This document shows positions 44,122-51,964 of a stretch of 64,000 bases of DNA, one piece after another (the stretch's first letter is position 1; each line of letters starts with the position of its first letter). The position numbers were made by a program, and so were the translations under genes. The notes beneath the pieces are model-generated. The model did no database searches, was not told the origin of the DNA, and was given only the letters and a program-made list of their open reading frames with translations. This DNA is from Hymenobacter montanus (GTDB lineage Bacteria > Bacteroidota > Bacteroidia > Cytophagales > Hymenobacteraceae), in the NCBI RefSeq assembly GCF_014699115.1, contig NZ_JACXAD010000012.1, positions 88,291 to 152,290 of the forward strand, in the 5' to 3' direction.

Positions 44122-44395
44122 GAGGGGAAGGGGGAAAGAGGTGAGGCCCCGGCGACTGGCCCACGCTTTGGGTGCCGGGGGATGCCGCAAAACACCGCCG
44201 GGCTGCCGCCGGCCGCAAGTTTTTTAGCTCATCAACCCCCGCACCGCGCCCAACAACCAAGGCCGCCCGAAGTAGGTCCGGGGCGGGGCCTTTTGCCGAT
44301 AAGCGGGGTGAATGCGTCGTTGGTCTAAAAAAAGTGGCTACTTACGCTTATAAGCAGACCTTTGCGGGTATTCCGCCGCCATTTTTCCTCGCCTC

Positions 44396-45514
44396 ATGGA
44401 GTCTGCCCGGCCCTTGGCCCTTCCTGCTTTTTCGGTGCCCCGGCCCGCCGCGATGGGCCTGCTGCCGCCGTCGCTACGCTGGCTGCAAGCCCCGTGGGCC
44501 TACCACGCCGCGTTCTGGACCGTGCTCTACCTCTTCAATACCGTGTACAAGGGCTACCTCACTAAAGACTACCCTTACGCGTTCTACGACTACAGCGTGC
44601 GGCTGCCGGTGTACCTGGTGGCCTGCTATGGCAATATGTACTACCTGCTGCCGCGCCTGTTGCCGCAGCGGCGCTACCTGGCCTACGCGGGCGCGCTGGC
44701 CGGCGGGCTGCTGGTGCTCACCGTGCTCATGCAAATTATGCTCAACCTCCTGGTAAACGCCCGCCTCTGCCCCGACGACGTGTGCACGGCCGAATACACC
44801 ACCCCCCTGCTGTTCAGCCCCCGAAATACCCTCAGCCAACTGTTTCCCGTGCTTACGCTGGTGGGGCTGGCCACCGGCCTTAAGCTGGGCAAAAACTGGG
44901 TGGGCCAGCAGCAGGCCCTGCAGGAAGTGGAACGGCTCAGCCTGAAAAATGAGCTGAACTTTCTCAAATCCCAGATTCAGCCCCACTTCTTCTTCAACAC
45001 GCTCAACAACCTCTACTCGCTCACGCTCAAAAAATCAGACCTGGCCCCGGAAATCGTGCTCAAGCTGGCCGACCTCATGTCCTACGTGCTCTACGATGCC
45101 GATGCACCACTCGTGGCCCTGGCCAAGGAAATAGAGTGCCTGCGCAACTACCTGGCCCTGGAAGGCTTGCGCTACGGCACCCGCCTGCACCTGGCGATGA
45201 ACGTAACGGGCGAGCCCGCCGGCAAGCAGCTGGCCCCGTTGCTGCTGCTGCCCTTCGTGGAAAACAGCTTCAAGCACGGCGCGCCCCCGCCCCAGCTGCT
45301 GGACATCCGCATTGCCCTGGAAATAGAGGCCGAGGTGCTGCGCCTGGTGGTAGAAAACCCCAAAAACCCCGCGCCGCCAATCGGCCGGAACGGCGGCGTG
45401 GGCCTGCGCAACGTGCGCCGCCGCCTGGCCCTGCTCTACCCCAACGCCCACCAACTGACCGTGGCCGACACCGCCGACACGTACCGCATCACCCTGGAAG
45501 TGCCCCTCGCATGA
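44396..45514 (+). CDS. LytS-type sensor histidine kinase
   Basis: 372 residues. Four membrane helices lie in the N-terminal 165 residues (roughly 39-55, 67-85, 97-118, 143-162). The His_kinase domain follows with H197 in SQIQPHFFFNTLNN and the ATPase motifs LLLPFVENSFKHG and NGGVGLRNVRRRLALLY. It probably senses a signal in the membrane and phosphorylates the next gene's product. Stop and start overlap as ATGA with that gene. Facing the YceI/receptor genes, which are the nearest possible targets. Confidence 0.92.
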   Translation: MESARPLALPAFSVPRPAAMGLLPPSLRWLQAPWAYHAAFWTVLYLFNTVYKGYLTKDYPYAFYDYSVRLPVYLVACYGNMYYLLPRLLPQRRYLAYAGALAGGLLVLTVLMQIMLNLLVNARLCPDDVCTAEYTTPLLFSPRNTLSQLFPVLTLVGLATGLKLGKNWVGQQQALQEVERLSLKNELNFLKSQIQPHFFFNTLNNLYSLTLKKSDLAPEIVLKLADLMSYVLYDADAPLVALAKEIECLRNYLALEGLRYGTRLHLAMNVTGEPAGKQLAPLLLLPFVENSFKHGAPPPQLLDIRIALEIEAEVLRLVVENPKNPAPPIGRNGGVGLRNVRRRLALLYPNAHQLTVADTADTYRITLEVPLA

Positions 45515-46248
45515 CGCCCCTAAGCTGCCTGATTGTAGACGACGAACCCCTGGCCCAGGAGGTGCTGCAAACCTACGTGGCCCACACCCCCGGCCTGGTC
45601 CTGGTGGGTACCTGCGCCCACGCGCCGGCGGCGCTGGCCGCGCTCCGGCAGCAGCCGGTGGACCTGCTGTTCCTCGACATTGAAATGCCCCTGCTCAACG
45701 GCCTGGAATTCCTGCGCAGCCTAGCCCAGCCCCCGGCCGTCATCTTCACCACGGCCTACCGCGAGTACGCCGTGGAAGGCTTCGAGCTGGCCGCCGTCGA
45801 CTACCTGGTCAAGCCCGTCTCGTTCCCGCGCTTCACCCAGGCCGTGAACCGGGTGCTGCACCGCCTGCCCGGCGGGGCGGTTGCGCCCGCCGCGCCGGTG
45901 GCCGCGCCCGCCAAGCCGGAAGCGGGCATTTTTCTGCGCGTCGACAAGCGCTTGGTGAAGGTGGCGCTGGCCGACATTCTCTACCTGGAAAGCCTGAAGG
46001 ACTACGTGCGCGTACACACCCGCACCGGCCCGCTCGTCACCTACCACACGCTGCAAGGCCTGGCCGACCAGCTCCCCGCCGACCGGTTCGTGCGCGTGCA
46101 CAAGTCCTACCTCGTGGCCCTGGAGCACGTGCGAGCCATTGAGGGCAACGTGCTGGAAGTGGGCGGCGCGCACATCACCCTCAGCCGCCTCAACCGGGAG
46201 GAAGTGTGGGCCCGGTTGCGCCAAAGCGGCATTTGGGGGCTGCGCTAA
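45511..46248 (+). CDS. LytTR-family response regulator
   Basis: 245 residues. Receiver domain at 1-120 with acidic pair D10-D11, phospho-acceptor D56 (LFLDIEMPL) and the conserved Lys in YLVKPVSF. A short Ala/Pro linker leads to a LytTR DNA-binding domain (about 145-243; YLESLKDYVRVHTRTG, FVRVHKSYLVAL, LSRLNREEVWARL). The ATG overlaps the kinase stop by 4 nt. LytTR regulators bind pairs of direct repeats near promoters; I did not identify such sites here with confidence. Confidence 0.94.
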   Translation: MTPLSCLIVDDEPLAQEVLQTYVAHTPGLVLVGTCAHAPAALAALRQQPVDLLFLDIEMPLLNGLEFLRSLAQPPAVIFTTAYREYAVEGFELAAVDYLVKPVSFPRFTQAVNRVLHRLPGGAVAPAAPVAAPAKPEAGIFLRVDKRLVKVALADILYLESLKDYVRVHTRTGPLVTYHTLQGLADQLPADRFVRVHKSYLVALEHVRAIEGNVLEVGGAHITLSRLNREEVWARLRQSGIWGLR

Positions 46249-46294
46249 CGCCATTATAGAGTTGATGTTACACAGCCTGTTTCTGGTTAAAGCA

Positions 46295-46762
46295 CTATTT
46301 AGCGATTGGCGGTAGTAGGAAGGGCAGGAACGCATCGACGTTGCCGCCGAAGCGGTGAATCTCGCGGATGAGGGTGCTGCTGATGGCCCCTAACGTGGGA
46401 GAGGTGAGCAGAAACACGGTTTCCAAGCCGGGGGTTATGTGCTGATTGCCGTAGGCAATGGACTTTTCGTACTCAAAATCGGAGCTGTTGCGCAGGCCCC
46501 GCAACAGGTAGGCGGCGCCTACTTCACGCGCAAATTCTGCCGTAAGTCCCTTAAAGGTACAGACCGTAACCCGCGGCTCGTCCTTGAATAAGTCGGCAAT
46601 AAGTGCCTGCATCTCTTCGACGGGTAGGTAACGCTGCTTGCTGCTGTTGGTGCCAATGGCCACAATTACCTGGTCGAACAGGGCGGTTCCGCGGCGTACC
46701 ACATCGAGGTGCCCGTTAGTAAAGGGGTCGAATGAGCCGGGAAAGAGGGCAATGCGGGGCAT
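46295..46762 (-). CDS. coaD: Pantetheine-phosphate adenylyltransferase
   Basis: Fourth step of coenzyme A synthesis: ATP plus 4'-phosphopantetheine to dephospho-CoA. 155 residues, normal length. Nucleotidyltransferase motif PGSFDPFTNGHLDVVRRG (about 8-25, with TNGH), KGLTAEFAREV, LLRGLRNSSDFEYE and the ISSTLIREI motif. Start at MPRIALFPG; earlier codons belong to the DUF3822 gene region. It sits behind the DUF3822 gene, a pairing often seen in Bacteroidota. Confidence 0.96.
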   Translation of the reverse strand: MPRIALFPGSFDPFTNGHLDVVRRGTALFDQVIVAIGTNSSKQRYLPVEEMQALIADLFKDEPRVTVCTFKGLTAEFAREVGAAYLLRGLRNSSDFEYEKSIAYGNQHITPGLETVFLLTSPTLGAISSTLIREIHRFGGNVDAFLPFLLPPIAK

Positions 46763-46826
46763 TTTGGAAGTAATGAGGAACAAGAAATCACGAGGGTCCC
46801 AGTGACGGGGTGACCCGCTCGCTGGC

Positions 46827-47693
46827 TCAGACAAAGTGTAGGCTAAACAAGTCGAAGTACCGGTATTCAAACACATCATTGAGCCGGTAGCCGTACTGCA
46901 CGTGCCCGGGGCGGGTGCCAAACCGGGCATTGCGCACGTAGGTCCGGAGCAGGCTGAAAACCGCGGAGTCCGGCGTTAGCTCGCCCCAGACGGTGACCTC
47001 GTCCTGGTCCGGGTCAAGGCCCAGCTCCTGCATGACGAGAATGGTGTAGTACACCACGTCCTCGGCCGTGGAGCAGGGAAAAACATTGCAGTACTCCAGA
47101 CGCTGGCCCAGCACCACCAGGGTCAGTTCCTGCTGGCCGGGGTTGAGGTAGAGGCGGCGGGGAGGGGCCGCGCCCCGCTGCTGCACCACACCGGCCAGCA
47201 GGGCGCTGGTGTGATGCAGCAGCCGGCCGGTGATGCCGTGGGTGGCGGCGAACCAGGTAGCCAGGGCCAGGTCGGCGGCAAATACGTTCACCAGATCCAG
47301 GCCGGGATGGGTGGTGTGGCGCACGGTTTCGGTGGAGGTGGGCGTGTGGTGCAAGCGCAGGGCCGCGGCCTCATCGCCCGGCCGAAACAGGGGCGCGGGC
47401 AGCAGCGTAAAGGCCCGGCCCGTGACGGCCAGCCGCACCACGTTCCAGCCCCGCACGCCCAGGAAATCGTGTTGGGCAGCGAGGGCCGGCACGCCACCCA
47501 CCGGCAGGCTGTAATCTTCCAGGGCCACGAACTTTTGCCGGGCAACTTCGATGGCCGTCAAGCGAAGCCGGGTGGGGCTCGCCAGCAGGTATAGGTTGTA
47601 GGCGGCGGGGTTGGCGGGGTCAAACGTTTCGTCGCGCAGTCGCAGCAAGGGCGACGGCGTGGCCGGAGGTGCAGAAGGAGCGGAAGCAGACAC
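46827..47693 (-). CDS. DUF3822 family protein
   Basis: 288 residues. The family is a Bacteroidota actin-like ATPase-fold protein of unknown role. Visible features are DETFDPANPAAYNLYLLAS, the central FAADLALATWFAATHGI, LYLNPGQQELTLVVLG (a phosphate-binding-like hairpin) and the C-terminal YGYRLNDVFEYRYFDLFSLHF. It lies 64 nt before coaD, as is common. Function not known. Confidence 0.85.
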   Translation of the reverse strand: MSASAPSAPPATPSPLLRLRDETFDPANPAAYNLYLLASPTRLRLTAIEVARQKFVALEDYSLPVGGVPALAAQHDFLGVRGWNVVRLAVTGRAFTLLPAPLFRPGDEAAALRLHHTPTSTETVRHTTHPGLDLVNVFAADLALATWFAATHGITGRLLHHTSALLAGVVQQRGAAPPRRLYLNPGQQELTLVVLGQRLEYCNVFPCSTAEDVVYYTILVMQELGLDPDQDEVTVWGELTPDSAVFSLLRTYVRNARFGTRPGHVQYGYRLNDVFEYRYFDLFSLHFV

Positions 47694-47856
47694 GAATCGA
47701 AGCTAAACGGGCCCAATGGGCGGGGCTAAAGATACGCGGCGGCGTGTTTACTGGCTTTGGAAGAGAGGAGCAGGCCCGGTTCGCTCACTTCAGAGCTAGG
47801 GGGAAGTTTGGTACAACAGTGGCACCACTAAGCAGTTTGTCAAGTAATGTACTTAG

Positions 47857-47899
47857 CGTCTGGCTCCCCCTCTCTATGGGCTTCGCGCCTCAAGCGAAC
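47857..47899 (-). repeat. Dispersed repeat, copy B
   Basis: Minus-strand GTTCGCTTGAGGCGCGAAG then GAGAGGGGGAGCC, a diverged copy of 34122-34165. Confidence 0.6.
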
Positions 47900-47981
47900 G
47901 GGGGCTCGCTCTATCTGGGGCCCGTGAGGTTCTCTCGACCGCGCCGGGTACGTCGACTCCAAAGCGGCTTTAGTGGCTTTA

Positions 47982-48020
47982 GTGGTACCACGAACCGCTG
48001 CGCGGGATTCGTGGCACCAC
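47982..48020. repeat. 13-bp hairpin downstream of cobC
   Basis: GTGGTACCACGAA pairs with TTCGTGGCACCAC (one G-T pair) around a 13-nt loop, 15 nt beyond the cobC stop. There is no T-tract, but the position suits an mRNA 3' end or processing site. Confidence 0.6.
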
Positions 48021-48034
48021 ATCGGGGTGGAGCC

Positions 48035-48607
48035 TTATCCGTTGAGAACTAGCAGGTTCCAGCGGCCGTGCTGCCATTGTAGTTTCGTGATGGAGGCGAA
48101 GTCGATGTGCAGCTGAAATGCGTTGCTTAGCGGAATGTCGAGGCAGTGGCTTACCAGCGCCCGGATGGTGCCGCCATGGGTGACCACGAGCACGGGGGCA
48201 TCTTCGGCGGGTTCTAATGCCGTGAGTTCAGCCAGAAAAGTGGCGGCCCGCTGCTGCACCGCGCCAAAGGTTTCGCCGCCGGGCGGGGCCAGGTTTACGT
48301 AGTCGGCCATCCAGGGGCCCGTTTCGGCGGGTGGAAGGTCGGCCCAGGCTTGGTTTTCCCAGCGGCCAAAGTGCATTTCGCGCAGCCGCTCGTCGGGGGT
48401 GATGGTGGGGGCCAGCTCGGCGGCCAGGGTCAGGCACCGGGCCGAGGGGCTGCTGAACGTAAGGTAGCCGCCGGGGGGCGGGCCCGGCAGCCGGGCCCGC
48501 AGCTGGGCCGCCTCGGTCGGAAAGGTATCGGCCAAGGCCACTTCGTGGTGGCCGTAGCAGATGCCAGTGGCCTGCACGGCGGTGTGGCGAATGAGGTAAA
48601 CGGTCAT
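48035..48607 (-). CDS. cobC: Alpha-ribazole-5'-phosphate phosphatase (CobC-type)
   Basis: 190-residue histidine phosphatase. Catalytic VYLIRHTAV (about 3-11) and second histidine in VVTHGGTIRALV. GICYGHHEVALADTFP after the catalytic site is the pattern that separates ribazole phosphatases from other members. It removes the phosphate in the last part of nucleotide-loop assembly. The start overlaps the cobS stop by 4 nt; last gene of the riboswitch-led operon. Confidence 0.9.
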   Translation of the reverse strand: MTVYLIRHTAVQATGICYGHHEVALADTFPTEAAQLRARLPGPPPGGYLTFSSPSARCLTLAAELAPTITPDERLREMHFGRWENQAWADLPPAETGPWMADYVNLAPPGGETFGAVQQRAATFLAELTALEPAEDAPVLVVTHGGTIRALVSHCLDIPLSNAFQLHIDFASITKLQWQHGRWNLLVLNG

Positions 48608-49407
48608 GGTAGGTGCACGGTCAGGGATAAGTAGATGAGCGCTTCGGCCAGCTGCTGAGTTGTCCCCAGACAGTCACCGGTATAGCCCCCGAGCCATTTG
48701 TTGAACCAGCGGCCGAGCACCAGCTGTAAAATCAGCAGCGGCAGCAGCACCCACAGCAGCGCCGGCTGCCGTTGCCACAGCACCAGTGCGGTCAGCGGCG
48801 CCAGCCCCAGCAAGGCCGCCCCCGCCAGGCGGCCATTCGGCATGCTCTGGGCGACGGGCTTGGCTTTGCCATCGGCTAAGTCGGCCCGGGCGTAGGGGAG
48901 GGTACGCACGAAGGAAAGCGCGGTGAGGCGGCTCAGGGGGTGGGCCACCGCGAGCAGCACCGGCACCGTAAGATTGACCCCAGTTGGCCGGGTAGCTGCT
49001 CCGCCCAGCGCGGCCACCTTCGTGGCCAGCACCAGGCCCAGGCCCACCAGCCCGTAGGTGCCCACGCGGCTGTCCTTCATAATTTCGAGGATGCGCGCCC
49101 GCGTCCAGCCGCCCCCGAAGCCATCACACACGTCGGCCAGTCCATCTTCGTGAAAAGCTCCCGTGAGCAGTACCCCGGCACCGGTGCTCAGCAGGACGGC
49201 CACCAGCGGCGGCCAGAGCAGGGCGGCACCCCAGTAAACCCCGGCCGTTACGCCGCCCACCAGCCAGCCAATGAGGGGGAAGTAGACCGTGGCGCGGTTG
49301 AGCTGCTCCGCTTCGTGGCCGACCCAGCGCGGGCAGGGCAGGCGGGTGTAAAACATCACCGCCGTAAGCAGCAGGCGCAGGTGGTAGCGGGGCCAGGAAT
49401 CAGGCAT
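48604..49407 (-). CDS. cobS: Adenosylcobinamide-GDP ribazoletransferase (CobS)
   Basis: Integral membrane cobalamin synthase of 267 residues; joins adenosylcobinamide-GDP and alpha-ribazole. The family signature GAFHEDGLADVCDGFGGGWT (about 84-103) with its Asp pairs, followed by IMKDSRVGTYG, is complete. About six to seven hydrophobic segments. Overlaps cobC by 4 nt. Confidence 0.95.
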   Translation of the reverse strand: MPDSWPRYHLRLLLTAVMFYTRLPCPRWVGHEAEQLNRATVYFPLIGWLVGGVTAGVYWGAALLWPPLVAVLLSTGAGVLLTGAFHEDGLADVCDGFGGGWTRARILEIMKDSRVGTYGLVGLGLVLATKVAALGGAATRPTGVNLTVPVLLAVAHPLSRLTALSFVRTLPYARADLADGKAKPVAQSMPNGRLAGAALLGLAPLTALVLWQRQPALLWVLLPLLILQLVLGRWFNKWLGGYTGDCLGTTQQLAEALIYLSLTVHLP

Positions 49408-49454
49408 GGGCGGGTAGGGAAACGGGTGAGCGGCTGTTTACGTTAGCTGTTTCT

Positions 49455-49582
49455 GAGTTAGAACTGAGAACAGAACATAGAGCCAAGAACGTAGAGCCTA
49501 GAACGTAAAGCAGACAGTGTACTCCTTGAGTTATATAGCTCAAAGCAGGTTCTTTTCTTCGGTTTAAGCTCTCCGTTCTAAA
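49455..49582. repeat. Word-like repeat upstream of cobS
   Basis: AGAACTGAGAACAGAACATAG, then AGCCAAGAACGTAGAGCCTAG: reiterated AGAAC and GAGCC words with a period near 11-14. A short inverted partner (GCTCTCCGTTCTA) lies at about 49568-49580. Relatives of these words are at 51331-51373. It fills the gap between cobT and cobS. Confidence 0.6.
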
Positions 49583-49620
49583 TAATCTGGCGCGAACAGC
49601 GGCTTAGGGGCGAAAAGGTG

Positions 49621-50670
49621 TTACGCGCCGGAGCTGTCGCTCACGCCCGCGCTTTCAAAGGAGGCCATTTCGTTGAGGAAATTGACGGCGGCTTGCACCA
49701 GCGGGTAGGCCAGCGCGCAGCCGGTGCCCTCGCCCAGGCGCAGGTCCAGGCGCAGCAGGGGCGGGCCGCTCAGCCCCAGGTCGGCCAGGAGCAGGCGGTG
49801 CCCTTGCTCGCTCGATTCGTGGCAGAAGACGCAGTAAGCCAGCACGGCCGGCGCGAGCCGGGCCGCCACCAGCAGCGCCGCCGAGGCAATGAAACCATCG
49901 ATCAGCAGCAGCATGCCGTGTTCGGCGGCGCGGAGCAGGGCCCCGCACATCTGCGCGATTTCGAAGCCGCCGAACGTGGCCAGCACGGCCAGCGGGGCCT
50001 CATCTACGGTGGGGTGCGCCGCCACGGCCTGCGTGAGAATGGCGAGTTTACGGGCGTGGCCAGCCGGGTCGAGGCCGGTGCCACGGCCCACGCACTCGGC
50101 CAGGGGCCGGCCCGTGAGGCGGTGCATCAGCACGGCGGCGGCCGAGGTGTTGCCAATGCCCATCTCGCCCACGCCCAACACGTTGCAGCCACTGGCGTGC
50201 AGCTCGTCGGCCAGGCCGGCCCCGCGTTGCAGGGCGTCGACGCACTGGGCGGGGCTCATGGCGGGCTCATGGGCGAAGTTGCGGGTGCCCTCGGCTATTT
50301 TCTCGTTGCGCACCGCGGGCAAGTCGGCCAGACTGCCGCGCACGCCGGCGTCGACAATACTCAGGGCCAACCCGTTCTGGCGGCAGAAGACGTTGATGGC
50401 CGCCCCGCCGGCCGCGAAGTTGCGGACCATCTGGTGCGTCACTTCGGGTGGATACTGGCTCACCCCGGCCTGGGCAATGCCGTGGTCGGCGGCAAAGACC
50501 AGCAGGTGGGGCCGGCGCAGCTGCGGGGTCAGGGTTTGCTGCACCAGGGCAATGTGGCCGGCCAGCGCTTCCAGCTGCCCCAGGGCCCCCAGAGGCTTGG
50601 TTTTGGTGTCAATTTTGTGCCTGATGGCCTCAGCCAGGGCAGGGTCGGGCGGGGTGATGTTCCAGAGCAT
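49621..50670 (-). CDS. cobT: Nicotinate-nucleotide--dimethylbenzimidazole phosphoribosyltransferase
   Basis: 349 residues, full length; makes alpha-ribazole phosphate from the lower-ligand base. [20 protein letters not shown] near the N-terminus, [17 protein letters not shown], the central [18 protein letters not shown] (about 170-187) and the catalytic glutamate region [16 protein letters not shown] (about 315-330) are all present. The start overlaps the adenosyltransferase stop by 1 nt. Confidence 0.96.
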   Translation of the reverse strand: MLWNITPPDPALAEAIRHKIDTKTKPLGALGQLEALAGHIALVQQTLTPQLRRPHLLVFAADHGIAQAGVSQYPPEVTHQMVRNFAAGGAAINVFCRQNGLALSIVDAGVRGSLADLPAVRNEKIAEGTRNFAHEPAMSPAQCVDALQRGAGLADELHASGCNVLGVGEMGIGNTSAAAVLMHRLTGRPLAECVGRGTGLDPAGHARKLAILTQAVAAHPTVDEAPLAVLATFGGFEIAQMCGALLRAAEHGMLLLIDGFIASAALLVAARLAPAVLAYCVFCHESSEQGHRLLLADLGLSGPPLLRLDLRLGEGTGCALAYPLVQAAVNFLNEMASFESAGVSDSSGA

Positions 50671-51278
50671 TAGGCAGCGGGTTCTTCGGGTTTAGGGGCG
50701 TCGTCGGCTTGTTTGAAACGCTTGTAGAGGAACAGCTGCCATTTTTCCTCGGCCACACCGGCCTTATCCATCTCGGCGCGGGCCAGGGTGAAAAACAGGT
50801 CGGACAGGCGGTTGATGTAAGCCGGAATGGCGGGGTCGACCGCGTCAGCGGCCATCAGGCTCACCAGGCGGCGCTCGCCGCGGCGCATCTGGGTGCGCAC
50901 CACGTGGCACAGGGCCGAGATTTCGTTGCCGCCGGGCAAGAGGAAGTAGTCGGACGGCGACGTCATTTGTCCCTCTAACTCGTCAATCCACTCCTCGCAA
51001 AACCGGGCCCCGTCGGCCGGCATGGGGTTGGAATTAGTTCGTTTAGCTGTCGAGGGCCGGGCCAAGTGCGACATCATGTCCATCAAATCCTTCTGGATGC
51101 GGTGGAGCCGCGTTTGCCAGGGGTGGCCCGCCTCTAGCTTCACCCGCAACAGGCCCAGGGTAGAATTAGCTTCGTCGAGCTCACCCATGCATTCCACGCG
51201 CACGTCGTCCTTGCGCACGCGCTGCCCGCCGAACAGGCCGGTGGTGCCGGCATCGCCCTTTTTAGTGTAGATTTTCAT
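50670..51278 (-). CDS. PduO-type ATP:cob(I)alamin adenosyltransferase
   Basis: 202 residues. The ATP-binding N-terminus [18 protein letters not shown] (about 4-21) and the helical core with [18 protein letters not shown] and [13 protein letters not shown] are characteristic of PduO/MMAB. It adds the adenosyl group to reduced corrinoid and takes the place of a CobA-type enzyme, which I do not see in the locus. A TTGGTGCTTGG word repeat begins directly upstream of its ATG. Confidence 0.94.
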   Translation of the reverse strand: MKIYTKKGDAGTTGLFGGQRVRKDDVRVECMGELDEANSTLGLLRVKLEAGHPWQTRLHRIQKDLMDMMSHLARPSTAKRTNSNPMPADGARFCEEWIDELEGQMTSPSDYFLLPGGNEISALCHVVRTQMRRGERRLVSLMAADAVDPAIPAYINRLSDLFFTLARAEMDKAGVAEEKWQLFLYKRFKQADDAPKPEEPAA

Positions 51279-51324
51279 TTTGGTGCTTGGTGCTTGGTTG
51301 TTGGTGCTTGGTGCTCGGTTGTTG
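51279..51324 (+). repeat. TTGGTGCTTGG word repeat, third copy
   Basis: Contains GGTGCTTGGTTGTTGGTGC, exact to the arms at 14704-14736 and 14807-14855, 36 kb away. It starts one base from the adenosyltransferase ATG, so it forms the whole upstream leader of that gene. Confidence 0.8.
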
Positions 51325-51330
51325 ATACTC

Positions 51331-51373
51331 CATTCTTGATTCTCAGCTCTAGGCTCTCAGTTCTAGGTTCTTA
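51331..51373 (+). repeat. TTCTCAGCTCTAGG word repeat
   Basis: TTGATTCTCAGCTCTAGG, then CTCTCAGTTCTAGGTTCTTA: reiterated CTCTAGG and TCTCAG words related, on the other strand, to those at 49455-49512. It lies just behind the cobU stop codon, back to back with the TTGGTGCTTGG repeat. Confidence 0.6.
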
Positions 51374-51874
51374 TTTCACGGTTAGGGGGAGGCCCGAAAC
51401 CATGAAAATGGCGTGGTCGGCCCGTTGGGCAATGTGTTGGTTTAGCCAGCCTTGCAGGTCTACGAACTGGCGGCCGGCTGGGGTGGGCGCGTGCAGGCCC
51501 ATTCCGATTTCATTGGAAACGACCAGCAGCGTGCAGTCCTGACGCATCAGGTTATCGAACTCTGCCCGGGCCTGTTGGAGGGCTTGTTCCACATCGTAGC
51601 CCGCGTCGTCGAAGAAATTAGTGAGCCAGAGCGTCACGCAGTCCAGCACCACGGTGCGGCCGGTCAGGGCGAGGCGGCTGAGGTATTTCTCTTCTTCCAG
51701 GGTAGTCCAGCGGGCGTCGCGCTCGGCCACGTGCCGGGCAATGCGCCGGCGGTGGTCGTCGTCCCAGGCCCGGGAGGTGGCCAGGTACACGGGAGCGGGG
51801 CTGAGCTGCAGGGCCAGGTCCTGGGCGTAGCGGCTTTTACCCGAGCGCTGCCCGCCGGAAATGTAGTAGAGCAC
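51371..51874 (-). CDS. cobU: Adenosylcobinamide kinase / guanylyltransferase (CobU)
   Basis: 167-residue bifunctional enzyme that phosphorylates adenosylcobinamide and attaches GMP. P-loop ISGGQRSGKSRYAQDLAL (about 5-22), VYLATSRAWDDDHRRRIARH (guanylylated-histidine region), VLDCVTLWLTNFF and VSNEIGMGLHAPTPAGRQF match the family throughout. Confidence 0.96.
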   Translation of the reverse strand: MLYYISGGQRSGKSRYAQDLALQLSPAPVYLATSRAWDDDHRRRIARHVAERDARWTTLEEEKYLSRLALTGRTVVLDCVTLWLTNFFDDAGYDVEQALQQARAEFDNLMRQDCTLLVVSNEIGMGLHAPTPAGRQFVDLQGWLNQHIAQRADHAIFMVSGLPLTVK

Positions 51875-51964
51875 GGCTAGTAATTTACAGGAATTGAGCG
51901 GTGGAGAGCGGTGGATGGATTGCCCCGTGCGTCAGGCCGGGCCCAAGGGACCAGCTTGGCCCGG

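Larger units (their letters stand above)
47694..48034. other. Gap with dispersed repeat and hairpin
   Basis: 341 nt between the DUF3822 and cobC genes. It holds the second copy of a dispersed repeat (47857-47899) and a strong hairpin (47982-48020). A 127-codon plus-strand frame here overlaps the DUF3822 gene start and has no protein-like features. Confidence 0.45.

Noticed and set aside
49618..50673. A 351-codon plus-strand frame the same length as cobT
   Set aside because: Exact antisense of cobT; composition is typical of a complement frame and cobT has all family motifs.
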